From the NCBI RefSeq assembly GCF_000003605.2, contig NW_003141806.1, positions 1 to 21,289 of the forward strand: a stretch of DNA of 21,289 nt, written 5' to 3'. Of the stretch, positions 7,560 through 18,009 are shown piece by piece; position 1 is the stretch's first letter, and every line of letters begins with the position of its first letter. This DNA is from Saccoglossus kowalevskii. Lineage: Eukaryota > Hemichordata > Enteropneusta > Harrimaniidae. Position numbers and translations under genes: made by a program. The notes under the pieces were generated by a model that saw only the letters and a list, made by a program, of their open reading frames with translations, was not told the origin of the DNA and searched no databases.

Positions 7560-9095
7560 AGTGAAAGTATAGTGTGATGGTCTCACTGAGGGACAAAGGT
7601 GCCACTCTAATGTTAGTGAAAGTATACTGTAATGGTCTTACTGGACGACAAAGGTGCCACTCTAATGTTAGTGGAAGTATAGGGTGATGGTCTCACTGGG
7701 GGACAAAGGTGCCACTCTAATGTTAGTGAAAGTATAGGGTGATGGTCTCACTGAGGGACAAAGGTGCCACTCTAATGTTAGTGAAAGTATAGGGTGATGG
7801 TCTCACTGGGAGGACAAAGGTGCCACTCTAATGTTAGTGTAAGTATAGGGTGATGGTCTCACTTGGGGACAAATGTGCCACTCTAATGTTAGTGAAAGTA
7901 TAGGGTGATGGTCTCACTTGGGGACAAAGATGCCACTCTAATGTTAGTGAAAGTATAGGGTGATGGTCTCACTTGGGGACAAAGATGCCACTCTAATGTT
8001 AGTGAAAGTATAGTGTGATGGTCTCACTTGGGGACAAATGTGCCACTCTAATGTTAGTGAAAGTATATGGTGATGGTCTCACTGAGGGACAAATGTGCCA
8101 CTCTAATGTTAGTGAAAGTATAGGGTGATGATCTCACTTGGGGGACAAAGGTGCCACTCTAATAATGTTAGTGAAAGTATAGGGTGATGGTCTCACTGAG
8201 GGACAAAGGTGCCACTCTAATGTTAGTGAAAGTATAGGGTGATGGTCTCACTGAGGGACAAAGGTACTACTCTAATGTTAGTGAAAGTATAGGGTGATGA
8301 TCTCACTTGGGGGACAAAGGTGCCACTCTAATGTTAGTGAAAATATAGGGTGATGGTCTCACTGAGGGACAAATATGCCACTCTAATGTTAGTGAAAGTA
8401 TAGGGTGATGGTCTCACTGAGGGACAAAGGTACTACTCTAATGTTAGTGAAAGTATAGTCTAATGGTCTTACTGGACGACAAAGGTGCCACTCTAATGTT
8501 AGTGAAAGTATATGGTGATGGTCTCACTTGGGGACAAAGATGCCACTCTAATGTTAGTGAAAGTATATGGTGATGGTCTCACTGAGGGACAAATGTGCCA
8601 CTCTAATGTTAGTGAAAGTATAGGGTGATGGTCTCACTTGGGGACAAAGATGCCACTCTAATGTTAGTGAAAGTATAGGGTGATGGTCTTACTTGGGAAC
8701 AAAGATGCCACTCTAATGTTAGTGAAAGTATAGGGTGATGGTCTCACTGGGGGGACAAAGGTGCCACTCTAATGTTAGTGAAAGTATAGGGTGATGGTCT
8801 CACTGAGGGACAAAGGTGCCACTCTAATGTTAGTGAAAGTATAGGGTGATGGTCTCACTTGGGGACAAAGATGCCACTCTAATGTTAGTGAAAGTATAGG
8901 GTGATGGTCTCACTGAGGACAAAGGTGCCACTCTAATGTTAGTGAAAGTATAGTCTAATGGTCTTACTGGATGACAAAGGTGCCACTCTAATGTTAGTGA
9001 AAGTATATGGTGATGGTCTCACTTGGGGACAAAGATGCCACTCTAATGTTAGTGAAAGTATAGGGTGATGATCTCACTTGGGGACAAAGATGCCA
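7560..9095 (+). repeat. Mixed GAGGG / TTGGGG / TATATGG units
   Basis: About 28 units. Markers: TACTGTAATGG near 7624, GGGAGGAC near 7809, GTGTAAG near 7838, a 3-base insertion giving CTAATAATG at 8159 (also at 13961), GGTACTAC at 8263 and 8429, AAAATATAG near 8340, and TTGGGAAC near 8695. The CTAATAATG and GGTACTAC markers match 13961 and 14065 at a constant offset of 5,802. The stretch from about 8645 onward resembles 15880 onward at an offset of 7,235. Confidence 0.75.
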
Positions 9096-10100
9096 CTCTA
9101 ATGTTAGTGAAAGTATATGGTGATGGTCTCACTGAGGGACAAGTGTGCCACTCTAATGTTAGTGAAAGTATAGGGTGATGATCTCACTTGGGGGACAAAG
9201 GTGCCACTCTAATGTTAGTGAAAATATAGTGTGATGGTCTCACTGAGGGACAAAGGTGCCACTCTAATGTTAGTGAAAGTATAGGGTGATGGTCTCACTG
9301 AGGGACAAAGGTACTACTCTAATGTTAGTGAAAGTATAGTCTAATGGTCTTACTGGACGACAAAGGTGCCACTCTAATGTTAGTGAAAGTATATGGTGAT
9401 GGTCTCACTTGGGGACAAAGATGCCACTCTAATGTTAGTGAAAGTATATGGTGATGGTCTCACTGAGGGACAAATGTGCCACTCTAATGTTAGTGAAAGT
9501 ATAGGGTGATGGTCTCACTTGGGGACAAAGATGCCACTCTAATGTTAGTGAAAGTATAGGGTGATGGTCTTACTTGGGGACAAAGATGCCACTCTAATGT
9601 TAGTGAAAGTATAGGGTGATGGTCTCACTGGGGGGACAAAGGTGCCACTCTAATGTTAGTGAAAGTATAGGGTGATGGTCTCACTGAGGGACAAAGGTGC
9701 CACTCTAATGTTAGTGAAAGTATAGGGTGATGGTCTCACTTGGGAACAAAGATGCCACTCTAATGTTAGTGAAAGTATAGGGTGATGGTCTCACTGAGGG
9801 ACAAAGGTGCCACTCTAATGTTAGTGAAAGTATAGTCTAATGGTCTTACTGGATGACAAAGGTGCCACTCTAATGTTAGTGAAAGTATATGGTGATGGTC
9901 TCACTTGGGGACAAAGATGCCACTCTAATGTTAGTGAAAGTATAGGGTGATGGTCTCACTTGGGGACAAAGATGCCACTCTAATGTTAGTGAAAGTATAG
10001 GGTGATGGTCTCACTTGGGGACAAAGATGCCACTCTAATGTTAGTGAAAGTATATGGTGATGGTCTCACTGAGGGACAAGTGTGCCACTCTAATGTTAGT
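9096..10100 (+). repeat. 1,005-base segment duplicated at 16386
   Basis: Matches 16386-17390 at a constant offset of 7,290. The only difference noticed is C against T at 9569 (GGTCTT against GGTTTT). Shared private markers include AAAATATAG near 9211, GGTACTAC near 9310 and TTGGGAAC near 9752. The left limit is a single-base difference at 9095; the right limit is at 10101 (GTGAAAG against GTTAAAG). The segment ends with a T module (9823-10097). Part of it also resembles 8400-8900 at an offset of about 881 bases, 16 units earlier. Confidence 0.9.
9823..10097 (+). repeat. T module, reference copy
   Basis: Five 55-base units: TAGTCTAATGG with GGATGAC; TATATGG/TTGGGG/AAAGATGCC; two TTGGGG/AAAGATGCC units; TATATGG/GAGGG with ACAAGTGTG. 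It recurs at 11479-11753, 12030-12304, 17113-17387 and, with GTGTAAT in place of GTCTAAT, at 20533-20807. The ACAAGTGTG form is not seen left of 9.1 kb, then occurs about eleven times. It often leads into a unit with GTCAGTG in place of GTTAGTG one or two units later. Confidence 0.85.
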
Positions 10101-10209
10101 GAAAGTATAGGGTGATGGTCTCACTTGGGGTACAAAGGTGCCACTCTAATGTCAGTGAAAGTATAGGGTGATGATCTCACTTGGGGGACAAAGGTGCCAC
10201 TCTAATGTT

Positions 10210-11136
10210 AGTGAAAGTATAGGGTGATGGTCTCACTGAGGGACAAAGGTGCCACTCTAATGTTAGTGAAAGTATAGGGTGATGGTCTCACTTGGGGGAC
10301 AAAGGTGCCACTCTAATGTTAGTGAAAGTATAGTGTGATGATCTCACTTGGGGGACAAAGGTGCCACTCTAATGTTAGTGAAAGTATAGGGTGATGGTCT
10401 CACTGAGGGACAAAGGTGCCACTCTAATGTTAGCGAAAGTATAGGGTGATGGTCTCACTTGGGGACAAATGTGCCACTCTAATGTTAGCGAAAGTATATG
10501 GTGATGGTCTCACTGAGGGACAAAGATGCCACTCTAATGTTAGTGAAAGTATAGGGTGATGATCTCACTGAGGGACAAAGGTGCCACTCTAATGTTAGTG
10601 AAAGTATAGGGTGATGGTCTCACTTGGGGACAAATGTGCCACTCTAATGTTAGTGAAAGTATAGGGTGATGGTCTCACTTGGGGACAAAGATGCCACTCT
10701 AATGTTAGTGAAAGTATAGGGTGATGGTCTCACTGAGGGACAAAGGTGCCACTCTAATGTTAGTGAAAGTATAGGGTGATGGTCTCACTTGGGGACAAAG
10801 ATGCCACTCTAATGTTAGTGAAAGTATAGGGTGATGGTCTCACTGAGGGACAAAGGTACCACTCTAATGTTAGTGAAAGTATAGGGTGATGGTCTCACTT
10901 TGGGACAAAGGTGCCACTCTAATGTTAGTGAAAGTATAGGGTGATGGTCTCACTGAGGGACAAAGGTGCCACTCTAATGTTAGTGAAAGTATAGGGTGAT
11001 GGTCTCACTGAGGGACAAAGGTGCCACTATAATGTTAGTGAAAGTATAGTGTGATGGTCTGACTTGGGGACAAAGGTGCCACTCTAATGTTAGTGAAAGT
11101 ATAGGGTGATGGTCTCACTGGGGGGACAAAGGTGCC
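10210..11136 (+). repeat. 927-base segment identical to 14468-15394
   Basis: Compared line by line with 14468-15394 at an offset of 4,258; no difference was found. It contains an S module (core 10265-10761) with both GCGAAAG units, then TTGGGG/AAAGATGCC, GGTACC, CTTTGGG, two GAGGG units (the second with ACTATAATG), GTCTGACTTGGGG and a six-G unit. The match ends at 11137, where CCACTC here is CCTCTC in the partner. Identity this long among units that otherwise differ from their neighbours implies recent copying. Confidence 0.93.
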
Positions 11137-11478
11137 ACTCTAATGTTAGTGAAAGTATAGGGTGATGGTCTCACTGAGGGACAAAGGTACCACTCTAATG
11201 TTAGTGAAAGTATAGGGTGATGGTCTCACTTTGGGACAAAGGTGCCACTCTAATGTTAGTGAAAGTATAGGGTGATGGTCTCACTGAGGGACAAAGGTGC
11301 CACTCTAATGTTAGTGAAAGTATAGGGTGATGGTCTCACTGAGGGACAAAGGTGCCACTATAATGTTAGTGAAAGTATAGTGTGATGGTCTGACTTGGGG
11401 ACAAAGGTGCCACTCTAATGTTAGTGAAAGTATAGGGTGATGGTCTCACTGGGGGGACAAAGGTGCCACTCTAATGTT
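10817..11478 (+). repeat. Tandem duplication of a 331-base, six-unit block
   Basis: Two adjacent copies, 10817-11147 and 11148-11478, read identically: GGTACC, CTTTGGG, GAGGG, GAGGG with ACTATAATG, GTCTGACTTGGGG, and a 56-base six-G unit. Five units of 55 plus one of 56 give the 331-base period. The homologous place at about 15075 has only one copy, and there the six-G unit carries CTCTC. The duplication therefore probably happened after the 927-base segment was copied, or one copy was lost from the partner. Confidence 0.9.
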
Positions 11479-12304
11479 AGTGAAAGTATAGTCTAATGGT
11501 CTTACTGGATGACAAAGGTGCCACTCTAATGTTAGTGAAAGTATATGGTGATGGTCTCACTTGGGGACAAAGATGCCACTCTAATGTTAGTGAAAGTATA
11601 GGGTGATGGTCTCACTTGGGGACAAAGATGCCACTCTAATGTTAGTGAAAGTATAGGGTGATGGTCTCACTTGGGGACAAAGATGCCACTCTAATGTTAG
11701 TGAAAGTATATGGTGATGGTCTCACTGAGGGACAAGTGTGCCACTCTAATGTTAGTGAAAGTATAGGGTGATGGTCTCACTTGGGGGACAAAGGTGCCAC
11801 TCTAATGTTAGTGAAAGTATAGGGTGATGGTCTCACTGAGGGACAAAGGTGCCACTCTAATGTTAGTGAAAGTATAGGGTGATGGTCTCACTTGGGGACA
11901 AAGGTGCCTCTCTAATGTTAGTGAAAGTATAGTGTATTGGTCTCACTTTGGGACAAAGGTGCCACTCTAATATTAGTGAAAGTATAGGGTGATGGTCTCA
12001 CTGAGGGACAAAGGTGCCACTCTAATGTTAGTGAAAGTATAGTCTAATGGTCTTACTGGATGACAAAGGTGCCACTCTAATGTTAGTGAAAGTATATGGT
12101 GATGGTCTCACTTGGGGACAAAGATGCCACTCTAATGTTAGTGAAAGTATAGGGTGATGGTCTCACTTGGGGACAAAGATGCCACTCTAATGTTAGTGAA
12201 AGTATAGGGTGATGGTCTCACTTGGGGACAAAGATGCCACTCTAATGTTAGTGAAAGTATATGGTGATGGTCTCACTGAGGGACAAGTGTGCCACTCTAA
12301 TGTT
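11479..12304 (+). repeat. T module, spacer, partial J module and second T module
   Basis: A T module (11479-11753) is followed by a 56-base CACTTGGGGGAC unit and a GAGGG unit. A J-like run follows (11865-12084: CTTGGGG/CTCTC, GTGTATTGG/CTTTGGG, then GAGGG without the CTGCAATG change), whose last unit is also the first unit of another T module (12030-12304). The J and T modules therefore share a D-class unit as a joint. The missing CTGCAATG unit suggests the exchange point lies within or next to the GAGGG unit at 11975-12029. Confidence 0.82.
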
Positions 12305-12501
12305 AGTGAAAGTATAGGGTGATGGTCTCACTTGGGGGACAAAGGTGCCACTCTAATGTCAGTGAAAGTATAGGGTGATGATCTCACTTGGGGGACAAAG
12401 GTGCCACTCTAATGTTAGTGAAAGTATAGGGTGATGGTCTCACTGAGGGACAAAGGTGCCACTCTAATGTTAGTGAAAGTATAGGGTGATGGTCTCACTT
12501 G
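12050..12501 (+). repeat. About 450-base segment matching 20553-21004
   Basis: Offset 8,503. It covers the end of a GGATGAC unit, the rest of the T module, a CACTTGGGGGAC unit, a GTCAGTG/GATGATCTC unit and a GAGGG unit, with no difference noticed by eye. The match ends where 12501 continues as a five-G CTTGGGGG unit while the partner continues as CTTGGGGAC with CTCTC, the start of a J module. The junction is therefore inside the G-rich slot of a unit. Confidence 0.8.
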
Positions 12502-12640
12502 GGGGACAAAGGTGCCACTCTAATGTTAGTGAAAGTATAGTGTGATGATCTCACTTGGGGGACAAAGGTGCCACTCTAATGTTAGTGAAAGTATAGGGTG
12601 ATGATCTCACTTGGGGGGACAAAGGTGCCACTCTAATGTT
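12472..12640 (+). repeat. S module, truncated copy (three units)
   Basis: Only the first three units of the S module are present: two 56-base CACTTGGGGGAC units and the 57-base six-G GATGATCTC unit. At 12641 the array switches to TATATGG/TTGGGG/AAAGATGCC units instead of the expected GAGGG then GCGAAAG. The break falls at a unit boundary as far as it can be placed. Confidence 0.8.
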
Positions 12641-13149
12641 AGTGAAAGTATATGGTGATGGTCTCACTTGGGGACAAAGATGCCACTCTAATGTTAGTGA
12701 AAGTATAGGGTGATGGTCTCACTTGGGGACAAAGATGCCACTCTAATGTTAGTGAAAGTATAGGGTGATGGTCTCACTGGGGGGACAAAGGTGCCACTCT
12801 AATGTTAGTGAAAGTATAGGGTGATGGTCTCACTGAGGGACAAAGGTGCCACTCTAATGTTAGTGAAAGTATTGGGTGATGATCTCACTTGGGGACAAAG
12901 ATGCCACTCTAATGTTAGTGAAAGTATATGGTGATGGTCTCACTTGGGGACAAAGATGCCACTCTAATGTTAGTGAAAGTATATGGTGATGGTCTCACTT
13001 GGGGACAAAGATGCCACTCTAATGTTAGTGAAAGTATAGGGTGATGGTCTCACTTGGGGACAAAGATGCCACTCTAATGTTAGTGAAAGTATATGGTGAT
13101 GGTCTCACTGAGGGACAAGTGTGCCACTCTAATGTTAGTGAAAGTATAG
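12641..13149 (+). repeat. TTGGGG / TATATGG run before the 13150 duplication
   Basis: About nine units, mostly CTTGGGG with AAAGATGCC, alternating between TATATGG and TATAGGG starts, plus a six-G unit and a GAGGG unit. A private ATTGGGTGATGATC change lies near 12871. It ends with two successive ACAAGTGTG units (near 13120 and 13167), the only place where this form occurs twice in a row. Confidence 0.75.
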
Positions 13150-13712
13150 GGTGATGGTCTCACTGAGGGACAAGTGTGCCACTCTAATGTTAGTTAAAGT
13201 ATAGTGTGATGGTCTCACTGGGGGGACAAAGGTGCCACTCTAATGTCAGTGAAAGTATAGGGTGATGATCTCACTTGGGGGACAAAGGTGCCACTCTAAT
13301 GTTAGTGAAAGTATAGGGTGATGGTCTCACTGAGGGACAAAGGTGCCACTCTAATGTTAGTGAAAGTATAGGGTGATGGTCTCACTTGGGGGACAAAGGT
13401 GCCACTCTAATGTTAGTGAAAGTATAGTGTGATGATCTCACTTGGGGGACAAAGGTGCCACTCTAATGTTAGTGAAAGTATAGGGTGATGATCTCACTTG
13501 GGGGGACAAAGGTGCCACTCTAATGTTAGTGAAAGTATAGGGTGATGGTCTCACTGAGGGACAAAGGTGCCACTCTAATGTTAGCGAAAGTATAGGGTGA
13601 TGGTCTCACTTGGGGACAAATGTGCCACTCTAATGTTAGTGAAAGTATATGGTGATGGTCTCACTGAGGGACAAAGATGCCACTCTAATGTTAGTGAAAG
13701 TATAGGGTGATG
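13150..13712 (+). repeat. 563-base segment identical to 18010-18572
   Basis: Offset 4,860; no difference seen across the lines compared. It includes ACAAGTGTG, GTTAAAG, a six-G unit with GTCAGTG following, and most of an S module (13359-13692, including the 57-base unit and a GCGAAAG unit). It is bounded by single-base differences at 13149 (G against T) and 13713 (G against A, GATGGTC against GATGATC). Beyond 13713 the left copy goes to GAGGG/AAATGTGCC units that resemble 19070-19250. Confidence 0.9.
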
Positions 13713-14467
13713 GTCTCACTGAGGGACAAATGTGCCACTCTAATGTTAGTGAAAGTATATGGTGATGGTCTCACTGAGGGACAAATGTGCCACTCTAATG
13801 TTAGTTAAAGTATAGGGTGATGGTCTCACTTGGGGACAAAGATGCCACTCTAATGTTAGTGAAAGTATATGGTGATGGTCTCACTGAGGGACAAATGTGC
13901 CACTCTAATGTTAGTGAAAGTATAGGGTGATGATCTCACTTGGGGGACAAAGGTGCCACTCTAATAATGTTAGTGAAAGTATAGGGTGATGGTCTCACTG
14001 AGGGACAAAGGTGCCACTCTAATGTTAGTGAAAGTATAGGGTGATGGTCTCACTGAGGGACAAAGGTACTACTCTAATGTTAGTGAAAGTATAGGGTGAT
14101 GATCTCACTTGGGGGACAAAGGTGCCACTCTAATGTTAGTTAAAGTATAGTGTGATGGTCTCACTGAGGGACAAAGGTGCCACTCTAATGTTAGTGAAAG
14201 TATAGGGTGATGGTCTCACTGAGGGACAAAGGTACTACTCTAATGTTAGTGAAAGTATAGTCTAATGGTCTTACTGGACGACAAAGGTGCCACTCTAATG
14301 TTAGTGAAAGTATATGGTGATGGTCTCACTTGGGGACAAAGATGCCACTCTAATGTTAGTGAAAGTATAGGGTGATGGTCTCACTTGGGGACAAAGATGC
14401 CACTCTAATGTTAGTGAAAGTATATGGGGATGGTCTCACTGAGGGACAAGTGTGCCACTCTAATGTT
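13713..14467 (+). repeat. Units matching 7.9-8.5 kb, with CTAATAATG and GGTACTAC markers
   Basis: Contains the second of the only two CTAATAATG units (13961; the first is at 8159), then GAGGG, GGTACTAC (near 14065), a GATGATCTC/TTGGGGG unit, GTTAAAG, a second GGTACTAC (near 14231), GTCTAAT/GGACGAC and TATATGG units. The first part matches the region from about 8000 at an offset of 5,802. A private TATATGGGGATGG occurs near 14421. ACAAGTGTG occurs near 14446. Confidence 0.78.
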
Positions 14468-15394
14468 AGTGAAAGTATAGGGTGATGGTCTCACTGAGGG
14501 ACAAAGGTGCCACTCTAATGTTAGTGAAAGTATAGGGTGATGGTCTCACTTGGGGGACAAAGGTGCCACTCTAATGTTAGTGAAAGTATAGTGTGATGAT
14601 CTCACTTGGGGGACAAAGGTGCCACTCTAATGTTAGTGAAAGTATAGGGTGATGGTCTCACTGAGGGACAAAGGTGCCACTCTAATGTTAGCGAAAGTAT
14701 AGGGTGATGGTCTCACTTGGGGACAAATGTGCCACTCTAATGTTAGCGAAAGTATATGGTGATGGTCTCACTGAGGGACAAAGATGCCACTCTAATGTTA
14801 GTGAAAGTATAGGGTGATGATCTCACTGAGGGACAAAGGTGCCACTCTAATGTTAGTGAAAGTATAGGGTGATGGTCTCACTTGGGGACAAATGTGCCAC
14901 TCTAATGTTAGTGAAAGTATAGGGTGATGGTCTCACTTGGGGACAAAGATGCCACTCTAATGTTAGTGAAAGTATAGGGTGATGGTCTCACTGAGGGACA
15001 AAGGTGCCACTCTAATGTTAGTGAAAGTATAGGGTGATGGTCTCACTTGGGGACAAAGATGCCACTCTAATGTTAGTGAAAGTATAGGGTGATGGTCTCA
15101 CTGAGGGACAAAGGTACCACTCTAATGTTAGTGAAAGTATAGGGTGATGGTCTCACTTTGGGACAAAGGTGCCACTCTAATGTTAGTGAAAGTATAGGGT
15201 GATGGTCTCACTGAGGGACAAAGGTGCCACTCTAATGTTAGTGAAAGTATAGGGTGATGGTCTCACTGAGGGACAAAGGTGCCACTATAATGTTAGTGAA
15301 AGTATAGTGTGATGGTCTGACTTGGGGACAAAGGTGCCACTCTAATGTTAGTGAAAGTATAGGGTGATGGTCTCACTGGGGGGACAAAGGTGCC
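14468..15394 (+). repeat. Partner of the 927-base identical segment
   Basis: Identical as read to 10210-11136. It contains a full S module (core 14523-15019) and the GGTACC to six-G run in one copy, not two. To its right (15395 onward) the sequence continues with CTCTC, a 54-base GATGTCTC unit and GGACGAC, the same order as at 6420-6565 and 20230-20367. It thus joins an S-type domain to a left-type domain. Confidence 0.93.
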
Positions 15395-16385
15395 TCTCTA
15401 ATGTTAGTGAAAGTATAGTGTGATGTCTCACTGAGGGACAAAGGTGCCACTCTAATGTTAGTGAAAGTATAGTGTAATGGTCTTACTGGACGACAAAGGT
15501 GCCACTCTAATGTTAGTGAAAGTATAGTGTGATGGTCTCACTGGGGGACAAAGGTGCCATTCTAATGTTAGTGAAAGTATAGTGTGATGGTCTCACTGAG
15601 GGACAAAGGTGCCACTCTAATGTTAGTGAAAGTATAGTGTAATGGTCTCACTGGGGGGACAAAGGTGCCACTCTAATGTTAGTGAAAGTGAAGGGTGATG
15701 GTCTCACTGGGGGACAAAGGTGCCACTCTAATGTTAGTGAAAGTATAGGGTGATGGTCTCACTGAGGGACAAATGTGCCACTCTAATGTTAGTGAAAGTA
15801 TAGGGTGATGGTCTCACTTGGGGACAAAGATGCCACTCTAATGTTAGTGAAAGTATAGGGTGATGGTCTCACTTGGGGACAAAGATGCCACTCTAATGTT
15901 AGTGAAAGTATAGGGTGATGGTCTTACTTGGGGACAAAGATGCCACTCTAATGTTAGTGAAAGTATAGGGTGATGGTCTCACTGGGGGGACAAAGGTGCC
16001 ACTCTAATGTTAGTGAAAGTATAGGGTGATGGTCTCACTGAGGGACAAAGGTGCCACTCTAATGTTAGTGAAAGTATAGGGTGATGGTCTCACTTGGGGA
16101 CAAAGATGCCACTCTAATGTTAGTGAAAGTATAGGGTGATGGTCTCACTGAGGACAAAGGTGCCACTCTAATGTTAGTGAAAGTATAGTCTAATGGTCTT
16201 ACTGGATGACAAAGGTGCCACTCTAATGTTAGTGAAAGTATATGGTGATGGTCTCACTTGGGGACAAAGATGCCACTCTAATGTTAGTGAAAGTATAGGG
16301 TGATGATCTCACTTGGGGACAAAGATGCCACTCTAATGTTAGTGAAAGTATAGGGTGATGGTCTCACTTGGGGACAAAGATGCCT
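15395..16385 (+). repeat. Left-type units passing into TTGGGG units
   Basis: Begins like 6420-6830 (54-base GATGTCTC unit near 15420, GGACGAC, GGGGGAC with CCATTC, AAGTGAAGGG near 15686) with one extra GTGTAAT/GGGGGG unit near 15640. From about 15800 it matches 8580-9090 at an offset of 7,235, including the 54-base CACTGAGGAC unit at 16146 (partner at 8911). One extra TTGGGG unit before 16386 changes the offset to 7,290. A private CTCTC change sits near 16383. Confidence 0.78.
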
Positions 16386-17390
16386 CTCTAATGTTAGTGA
16401 AAGTATATGGTGATGGTCTCACTGAGGGACAAGTGTGCCACTCTAATGTTAGTGAAAGTATAGGGTGATGATCTCACTTGGGGGACAAAGGTGCCACTCT
16501 AATGTTAGTGAAAATATAGTGTGATGGTCTCACTGAGGGACAAAGGTGCCACTCTAATGTTAGTGAAAGTATAGGGTGATGGTCTCACTGAGGGACAAAG
16601 GTACTACTCTAATGTTAGTGAAAGTATAGTCTAATGGTCTTACTGGACGACAAAGGTGCCACTCTAATGTTAGTGAAAGTATATGGTGATGGTCTCACTT
16701 GGGGACAAAGATGCCACTCTAATGTTAGTGAAAGTATATGGTGATGGTCTCACTGAGGGACAAATGTGCCACTCTAATGTTAGTGAAAGTATAGGGTGAT
16801 GGTCTCACTTGGGGACAAAGATGCCACTCTAATGTTAGTGAAAGTATAGGGTGATGGTTTTACTTGGGGACAAAGATGCCACTCTAATGTTAGTGAAAGT
16901 ATAGGGTGATGGTCTCACTGGGGGGACAAAGGTGCCACTCTAATGTTAGTGAAAGTATAGGGTGATGGTCTCACTGAGGGACAAAGGTGCCACTCTAATG
17001 TTAGTGAAAGTATAGGGTGATGGTCTCACTTGGGAACAAAGATGCCACTCTAATGTTAGTGAAAGTATAGGGTGATGGTCTCACTGAGGGACAAAGGTGC
17101 CACTCTAATGTTAGTGAAAGTATAGTCTAATGGTCTTACTGGATGACAAAGGTGCCACTCTAATGTTAGTGAAAGTATATGGTGATGGTCTCACTTGGGG
17201 ACAAAGATGCCACTCTAATGTTAGTGAAAGTATAGGGTGATGGTCTCACTTGGGGACAAAGATGCCACTCTAATGTTAGTGAAAGTATAGGGTGATGGTC
17301 TCACTTGGGGACAAAGATGCCACTCTAATGTTAGTGAAAGTATATGGTGATGGTCTCACTGAGGGACAAGTGTGCCACTCTAATGTTAGT
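16386..17390 (+). repeat. Partner of the 1,005-base segment
   Basis: Matches 9096-10100 with one noticed difference (GGTTTT near 16859). It ends with a T module (17113-17387). After 17390 this copy reads GTTAAAG and a six-G unit, where the first copy reads GTGAAAG and a GGGGTAC unit, but the GTCAGTG unit and what follows are again shared at the same offset up to about 17540. The homology therefore continues past the near-identical core with a diverged patch of about one unit. Confidence 0.9.
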
Positions 17391-18009
17391 TAAAGTATAG
17401 TGTGATGGTCTCACTGGGGGGACAAAGGTGCCACTCTAATGTCAGTGAAAGTATAGGGTGATGATCTCACTTGGGGGACAAAGGTGCCACTCTAATGTTA
17501 GTGAAAGTATAGGGTGATGGTCTCACTGAGGGACAAAGGTGCCACTTTAATGTTAGTGAAAGTATAGGGTGATGGTCTCACTTGGGGGACAAAGGTGCCA
17601 CTCTAATGTTAGTGAAAGTATAGTGTGATGATCTCACTTGGGGGACAAAGGTGCCACTCTAATGTTAGTGAAAGTATAGGGTGATGGTCTCACTGAGGGA
17701 CAAAGGTGCCACTCTAATGTTAGCGAAAGTATATGGTGATGGTCTCACTTGGGGACAAAGATGCCACTCTAATGTTAGTGAAAGTATAGGGTGATGGTCT
17801 CACTGAGGGACAAAGGTGCCACTCTAATGTTAGCGAAAGTATATGGTGATGGTCTCACTTGGGGACAAAGATGCCACTCTAATGTTAGTGAAAGTATAGG
17901 GTGATGGTCTCACTTGGGGACAAAGATGCCACTCTAATGTTAGTGAAAGTATAGGGTGATGGTCTCACTTGGGGACAAAGATGCCACTCTAATGTTAGTG
18001 AAAGTATAT
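17391..18009 (+). repeat. S module start and GCGAAAG/TATATGG units
   Basis: A truncated S module (17555-17721) has a private CCACTTTAATG just before it, near 17545. Two nearly identical stretches follow, each with GAGGG then GCGAAAG/TATATGG/TTGGGG/AAAGATGCC (near 17720 and 17830), 110 bases or two units apart, so a two-unit tandem duplication is likely. The GCGAAAG start is here joined to a TATATGG body, a combination not seen in the other S modules. Confidence 0.78.

Noticed and set aside
9096-17390. Treating the near-identical long pairs as certain assembly errors
   Set aside because: The copies have different flanks and differ by whole-unit gains or losses nearby, which a simple duplicated contig would not show. 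Assembly error stays possible but cannot be decided here.
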